The notes under the pieces: generated by a model
Told to the model about the DNA's origin: nothing
The model's database searches: none
What the model saw: only the letters and a program-made list of their open reading frames with translations
DNA from: Margaritifera margaritifera
Taxonomy: Eukaryota; Mollusca; Bivalvia; Unionida; Margaritiferidae
Assembly: GCA_029931535.1 (NCBI GenBank)
Contig: JAQPZY010001569.1
Coordinates: 3,583,001 to 3,647,000, forward strand
Direction: 5' to 3'
Length of the DNA: 64,000 nucleotides
Part shown: positions 57,293-64,000 of the stretch, one piece after another
How the letters are laid out: every line of letters begins with the position of its first letter
Numbering within the stretch: the first letter of the stretch is position 1
Program-made: the position numbers and the translations under genes

Positions 57293-59160
57293 AACTTCAA
57301 CATCAGGTAGCTTATATGGCAACTGATACCACCTTCAACATCAGATAACTTATGTAGCAACTGATACCACCTTAAACATCAGATAACTTCTGTAGCAATT
57401 GATAGCACCTTCAACATCAGATAACTTATGTAGCAACTGATACCACCTTCAACATCAGATAACTTATGATAACAACTAATGCAACCATCAACATCAGATA
57501 ACTTATGAAGCAACTGATACCATCTTCAACATTAGATAACTTATGTAGAAACTTATATCACCTTCAACATCAGATAACTTATATAGCAACTTATACCACC
57601 TTCAACATCAGACAACTTATGTAGCAACTGATACCACCTTCAACATCAGATAACTTATGTAGCAACTGATACCACCATCAACATCAGATAACTTATGTAG
57701 CAATTGATACCACCTTCAACATCGGATAGCTTATGTAGCGACGGATACCACCTTCAACATCAGATAACTTATAACAACTGATACCACCTTCAACATCAGA
57801 TAACTTATGTAGCAAATGATACCATCTTGAACATCAGATATGTTATGTAGTAACTGATACCACATTCAACATCAGATAACTTATGTAGCAACTGATACCA
57901 CCTTCAACATCAGATGTTATATAGCAACTAATACCACATTCAACATCAGATGTTATGTAGCAACTGATACCACATTCAACATCAGATATGTTATGTAGTG
58001 ACTGATACTATCTTCAATATGAAGAGTTTATGTAGCAAATTATCTGACCTTTAATGTAAGATGTATGAGTATGTAGCAACTGATACCACCTTTAACATCA
58101 GATAACTTATGTAGCTGCTGCTATCACTCTCAATATCTCAATATCAGAGAGCTTATGTTAGCAACTTATACTACCTTTAACATCAAACAGCTTTTATGGC
58201 AACTGATACTACCTTTAACATCAAATAGTTTATATGGCAACTGATACTACCTTTAACATCAAATAGTTTATATGCAACTGATACCACCTTTAACATCGAA
58301 CAGCTTATATGGCAACTGATACTACCTTTAACATCAAACAGCTTATATGGCAACTGATACTACCTTTAACATCAAACAGCTTATATGGCAACTGATACTA
58401 CCTTTAACATCAAATAGTTTATATGGCAACTGATACTACCTTTAACATCAAATAGTTTATATGGCAACTGATACTACCTTTAACATCAAATAGTTTATAT
58501 GGCAACTGATACTACCTTTAACATCAAATAGTTTATATGGCAACTGATACTACCTTTAACATCAAACAGCTAATATGGCAACTGATACTACCTTTAACAT
58601 CAAACAGCTTTTATGGCAACTGATACTACCTTTAACATCAAATAGTTTATATGGCAACTGATACTACCTTTAACATCAAATAGTTTATATGGCAACTGAT
58701 ACCACCTTTAACATCGAACAGCTTATATGGCAACTGATACTACCTTTAACATCAGATAACTTAATGTAGCAACTGATACCACTTTCAATATCAGATAACT
58801 TATGTATCAACTGATACTATCTTCAACATCAGATATGTTATGTAGCAACTTGTACCACATTCAGCATCAGATAGCTTATGTAGCAACTGATACCACCTTT
58901 AATATCAGATAACTTATGTTAGCAACTTATATCACCTTCAATATCAGATAGCTTAAGTAGAAACTGATACTACCTTCAACATCAAATAAGTTATGTGGTA
59001 ATTGATACTATCTTCAACATCAAATAAGTTATGTGGCAACTGATACTATCTTCAACATCAGATATGTTATGTAGCAACTGGTGCCATCTTCAATATGCAA
59101 GAGTTTATGTAGCAACTTATCCAACCTTTAACATCAGATAGCCTATGCAGCATCTCATGC
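57293..59160 (+). repeat. 38-bp minisatellite, about 49 copies
   Basis: The unit is CAACATCAGATAACTTATGT then AGCAACTGATACCACCTT. The first and last thirds are diverged. The central block (about 58180-58750) uses the variant AACATCAAATAGTTTATATG then GCAACTGATACTACCTTT with far fewer differences between copies, a sign of recent local expansion. Confidence 0.95.
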
Positions 59161-59842
<682 letters not shown>

Positions 59843-60682
59843 ACATGTCTATATATCTGTATGCTTATATTTTTACATGTATTCAAAGCTATTATACCAC
59901 AATTCAAATATGATTAAATTTATTCATGCAGGAATGCTAGTGAAAAGTTCAATAATATAAGAAACATTCATATATTTGTATATATGTATTTATGAATTTT
60001 TGTGTGACCCATTCTCCCATGGTGCCCCACCTTTCTTTATTTCTTTATAACCTAGCACCTCAAACAATGATTGGTTTAGTTCATTTTAGTTCTTACGTTC
60101 ATTCAAATATCATTTCAATTTTCTTTGTAAGTTTCACATGATGCATGAAATATTATGTGTTTTGTATTTGTTATTAGAAAGGTTATTCTAAGCTGGAAGA
60201 ACCTGTGCCTATCCCATTTGCTTTTCTAATATATGCAATAAAGTATATTTTAAAAAAGATTCAAATTTCAGAATTAATGAAATACTAACTTCTTTCTTTT
60301 ATTTTTGTTCTCAATAAACTATTGAACAAAGAAATAATGTACATAAATTTATCTTTCTGAAATGGAATAACACCTTTACTTAGCAAGGAACTTCAATGTA
60401 GCAAATAAATAATGTGTATTGTCCTTTGGCCTCTGTTTCCATGGCAACTGTCTGGTACAAGCATGCAATCTGAATCCAGACAACATGAAGAGGTAGTAGC
60501 AATTCCTGACAATGTTCTATGGGCTATTTATCTGAAAAATATTAAGCATATACAAAAGAAAATTCTAAATCAGCATATCAATTTTTCAATTGAATAAAAA
60601 AATTTATTACTTTTTAAATGTCTTGTAACTTGATTTCAAACTGTAAATAACCCAAACGCCTGGTTTATTCAGAATTCTGTCA
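59843..60682. other. No recognisable gene
   Basis: Non-coding AT-rich sequence. Confidence 0.6.
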
Positions 60683-62588
60683 TAGTAGTGGTCGTATGGT
60701 AGTAGAATTGATGGTAGTAGTAATAATAGTGGTGGTTGTATGGTAGTACTATTGATGGTAGTTACTAAGAATTTATGGTAGTAGTAATAATAGTGGTGGT
60801 TGTATGGTAGTAGAATTGATGGTAGTAGTAATAATAGTGGTGGTTGTATGGTAGTAGTATTGATGGTAGTAGTAATAATAGTGGTGGTTGTATGGTAGTA
60901 GTAATAATAATGGTGGTTGTATGGTAGTAGTAATAATAGTGGTGGTTGTATGGTAGTAGTATTGATGGTAGTAGTAATAATAGTGGTGGTTGTATGGTAG
61001 TAGTATTGATGGTAGTAGTAATAATGGTGGTTGTATGGTAGTAGTATTGATGGTAGTAGTAATAATAGTGGTGGTTGTATGGTAGTAGTATTGATGGTAG
61101 TAGTAATAATAATGGTGGTTGTATGGTAGTAGTATTGATGGTAGTAGTAATAATAATGGTGGTTGTATGGTAGTAGTAATAATAGTGGTGGTTGTATGGT
61201 AGTAGAATTGATGGTAGTAGTAATAATAGAGGTGGTTGTATGGTAGTAGTATTGATGGTAGTAGTAATAATAGTGGTGGTTGTATGGTAGTAGTAATAAT
61301 AGTGGTGGTTGTATGGTAGTAGTATTGATGGTAGTCGTAATAATAATGGTGGTTGTATGGTAGTAGTAATAATAGTGGTGGTTGTATGGTAGTTGTATTG
61401 CTGGTAGTAGTAATAATAATGGTGGTTGTATGGTAGTAGTAATAATAGTGGTGGTTGTATGGTAGTAGTATTGATGATAGTAGTAATAATAATGGTGATT
61501 GTATGGTAGTAGTAATAATAGTGGTGGTTGTATGGTAGTAGAATTGATGGTAGTAGTAATAATAATGGTGGTTGTATGGTAGTAGTAATAATGGTGGTGG
61601 TTGTATGGTAGTAGTATTTATGGTAGTAGTATTTATGGTAGTAGTAATAATAGTGGTGGTTGTATGGTAGTAGTAATAATAATGGTGGTTGTATGGTAGT
61701 AGTAATAATAGTGGTGGTTGTATGGTAGTAGTATTGATGGTAGTAGTAATAATAATGGTGGTTGTATGGTAGTAGTAATAATAGTGGTGGTTGTATGGTA
61801 GTAGTATTGATGGTAGTAGTAATAATAATGGTGGTTGTATGGTAGTAGAATTGATGGTAGTAGTAATAATAGTGGTGGTTGTATGGTAGTAGTATTGATG
61901 GTAGTAGTAATAATAATGGTGGTTGTATTGTAGTAGTATTGATGGTAGTAGTAATAATAGTGGTGGTTGTATGGTAGTAGTATTGATGGTAGTAGTAATA
62001 ATAATGGTGGTTGTATGGTAGTAGAATTGATGGTAGTAGTAATAATAGTGGTGGTTGTATGGTAGTAGTATTGATGTTAGTAGTAATAATAATGGTGGTT
62101 GTATGGTAGTAGAATTGATGGTAGTAGTAATAATAGTGGTGGTTGTATGGTAGTAGTATTGATGGTAGTAGTAATAATAATGGTGGTTGTATGGTAGTAG
62201 AATTGATGGTAGTAGTAATAATAGTGGTGGTTGTATGGTAGTAGTATTGATGTTAGTAATAATAATAGTGGTGGTTGTATGGTAGTAGAATTTATGGTAG
62301 TAGTAATAATAGTGGTGGTTGTATGGTCGTAGAATTGATGGTAGTAGTAATAATAGTGGTGGTTGTATGGTAGTAGAATTGATGGTAGTATAATAATAGT
62401 GGTGGTTGTATGGTAGTAGTATTGATGTTAGTAGTAATAATAGAGGTGGTTGTATGGTAGTAGTATTGATGGTAGTAGTAATAATAATGGTGGTTGTATG
62501 GTAGTAGTATTGATGGTAGTAGTAATAATAGTGGTGGTTGTATGGTAGTAGAATTGATGGTAGTAGTAATAATAGTGGTGGTTGTATG
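60683..62588 (+). repeat. 44-bp minisatellite, ~1.9 kb
   Basis: The unit is GGTGGTTGTATGGTAGTAGT then ATTGATGGTAGTAGTAATAA and TAGT; some units lack the middle ATTGATGGTAGT segment. A minus-strand frame of 614 codons spans it because the unit has no stop triplets in any minus frame; it is low-complexity and not a gene. Confidence 0.95.
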
Positions 62589-62925
62589 CAAAAGTAGCAG
62601 TTGTCATGATGGTGCACAATGTAAACATTTTGTATGACAATGTGTTGTATATTTTACTTACACTGATGTCCATGAAGATATGATGGCACTTCTGTTGTAC
62701 TGAGCTGGACAAATAGAAGAATGACTTTCTGATTTTAAAGCATTCATAAAATAGTTATGCATGTAGGGCACAATGATTATAAAACTGACACAGCTGCTAC
62801 ACCATGCACATTATAAAATTAATAGAAATATATAAAATTTAGAAGACAACAAATCTGCCTCATTAAATCAAACTTACTACAATTGAATTTAGTGACTATT
62901 AAAAAGTTTCTACATTTATTGACAC
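62589..62925. other. No recognisable gene
   Basis: Non-coding spacer between two tandem repeats. Confidence 0.6.
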
Positions 62926-63285
62926 CTAAGTTAAGGACTTAGGGAAACAATAGTACCATAAATGCTATACTATATGCCTGTCATGTGGTAAATAGTATTA
63001 TTAAGGACTTAGGGAAACAATAGTACCATAAATGCTACACTATATGCATGTCGTGTGGTAAATAGTATTATAAAGGACTTAGGGAAACAATAGTACCATA
63101 AATGCTATACTATATGCCTGTCATGTGGTAAATAGTATTATAAAGGACTTAGGGAAACAATAGTACCATAAATGCTATACTATATGCCTGTCATGTGGTA
63201 AATAGTATTATTAAGAACTTAGGGAAACAATAGTACCATAAATGCTACACGATATGCATGTCGTGTGGTAAATAGTATTATTATT
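62926..63285 (+). repeat. 70-bp tandem repeat, five copies
   Basis: AGGGAAACAATAGTACCATA begins at 62941, 63011, 63081, 63151 and 63221, exactly 70 bp apart. Two variants occur: CTATACTATATGCCTGTCAT (copies 1, 3, 4) and CTACAC[T/G]ATATGCATGTCGT (copies 2, 5). Confidence 0.97.
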
Positions 63286-63299
63286 ATACTTTTGTGAAA

Positions 63300-64000
63300 A
63301 ACCCACTATCATTAGTCCAACACTTGACCTTTTGAATCCAAAAATCAATAGGTGTCCTCCTTGTCTTATATGCAATCTAGCTATGAAACCTAGTCAAGGT
63401 AAAAGACACATAACACAAGTTATTTCATGGAAACCATTTTCCTTCTGAAAGTTTGTTGACCTTGACCCTCTTACCTACTGAAGCCAAAATTAATAGATAC
63501 CTTTCTTGTGCAAGCCATCCAAAAAGTTTCATCACAGTTTGTGGCATAGGGCTTAAGTTATTTTGCAGAAACCATTTTCCTTCTTGGAGTCCATTTGGTG
63601 CTGACCTTTGACCTTTTAACTGCAAAGTCAATAACTGTCTCAACATCGAAGCCATCTACAAAGTTTAGACAAAGCATGTGGCACAGAACACATTAGTAGT
63701 TTTGAATAAATAATTTTTCCTTCTCTCAGCCCATGTGACCTTGACCTTGACATTTTGACCCCAAAATGAATATGTGTATTTCTGGTCTAAAATGCAAGCC
63801 ATCCAGAGAGTTTGTCAAAGTAGGTGATAAAGAAGTAAAGATATTGTCTTAACCCATTTTTCTTCTTAAAGTCACTATGACCATGACCAACCATTTAACC
63901 CTTAAATCAACAGGTGTCTTTCTTATCTGAAACACAAGCCATTTACAAAGTTCAGTTAAGATATCTGGTATGCGTCAAGTCAACTGATCATGTGGAAACA
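63300..64000 (+). repeat. ~140-bp dispersed repeat with TGACCTTGACC motifs
   Basis: CATTTTCCTTCT-type phrases recur near 63433, 63572, 63713 and 63856. Each is followed by TGACCTTGACC-like phrases, AAATCAATAG and AAGCCATCCA/AAAGTTT. It runs off the window. The pattern resembles a very common bivalve repeat, by recall. Confidence 0.8.

Noticed and set aside
60773..62617. A 614-codon minus-strand open frame
   Set aside because: Entirely within the 44-bp minisatellite; the composition is simple-sequence and the frame is open only because the unit lacks stop triplets.

Overview
The window is metazoan nuclear DNA, most likely from a mollusc and probably a bivalve. The evidence is three dispersed repeat families that resemble abundant mollusc repeats: a ~140-bp unit ending in a GGCCTTATGGCCAGGTGAG-type palindrome at 5.2-5.8 kb, a 'disk of TGACCTTGACC' repeat at 63.3-64.0 kb, and a tRNA-derived SINE with a GGCGTTAAACCC tail. 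The species is inferred from repeat style, not from a host gene. I found no convincing host protein-coding gene and no tRNA, rRNA or CRISPR locus. Almost everything recognisable is mobile-element or tandem-repeat DNA, and every long coding region is broken.

Layout. 0-8.1 kb: two dead LINEs (a CR1/Jockey-type reverse transcriptase on the minus strand and an I/Nimb-like RT plus RNase H on the plus strand), ~140-bp dispersed tandem repeats, a Penelope-like GIY-YIG fragment and a full-length SINE with a 13-bp target duplication. 8.1-24.9 kb: a ~42-bp minisatellite encloses a 15.7-kb array of ~1.5-kb higher-order units. Six units are head-to-tail and about four and a half are inverted, meeting at one sharp junction at 17385/17386. 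Each unit holds 7-8 copies of a ~112-bp monomer, a 256-bp hAT-like MITE and a ~430-bp spacer. 24.9-25.1 kb: a LINE endonuclease scrap.

About 25.1-50.4 kb is a decayed Polinton/Maverick serving as host for later insertions. Its recognisable parts are SAP-repeat plus protein-primed DNA polymerase B, retroviral-type integrase, a small Cys-pair protein, an A32-like packaging ATPase, small structural-type proteins and an adenain-like protease fragment. A 4.34-kb MULE (transposase plus Ulp1-like protease; 9-bp TSD) interrupts its left part. A SINE sits at 31 kb. An RTE-type LINE (37.1-43.9 kb) is itself split by a second MULE with ~1.05-kb terminal inverted repeats (39601-43365, 10-bp TSD). A 4.8-kb Ty3/gypsy element (45151-49928, 227-bp LTRs, 5-bp TSD) splits a small Polinton gene. 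The Polinton stops at ~50.4 kb against a truncated gypsy fragment (RNase H end plus a 918-bp LTR).

51.7-64 kb is non-coding. It holds two small palindromic elements, TA and GT microsatellites, a 38-bp minisatellite (1.9 kb), a 44-bp minisatellite (1.9 kb), a 70-bp tandem repeat and ~140-bp dispersed repeats.

The genes do not form a working pathway. The window is a stratified record of insertions in which relative ages can be read from nesting: Polinton first, then RTE, then the long-TIR MULE, with gypsy, SINE and the first MULE also later than the Polinton. The most unusual structures are the inverted higher-order array and the nested Polinton/RTE/MULE complex. No clearly new functional system could be demonstrated.
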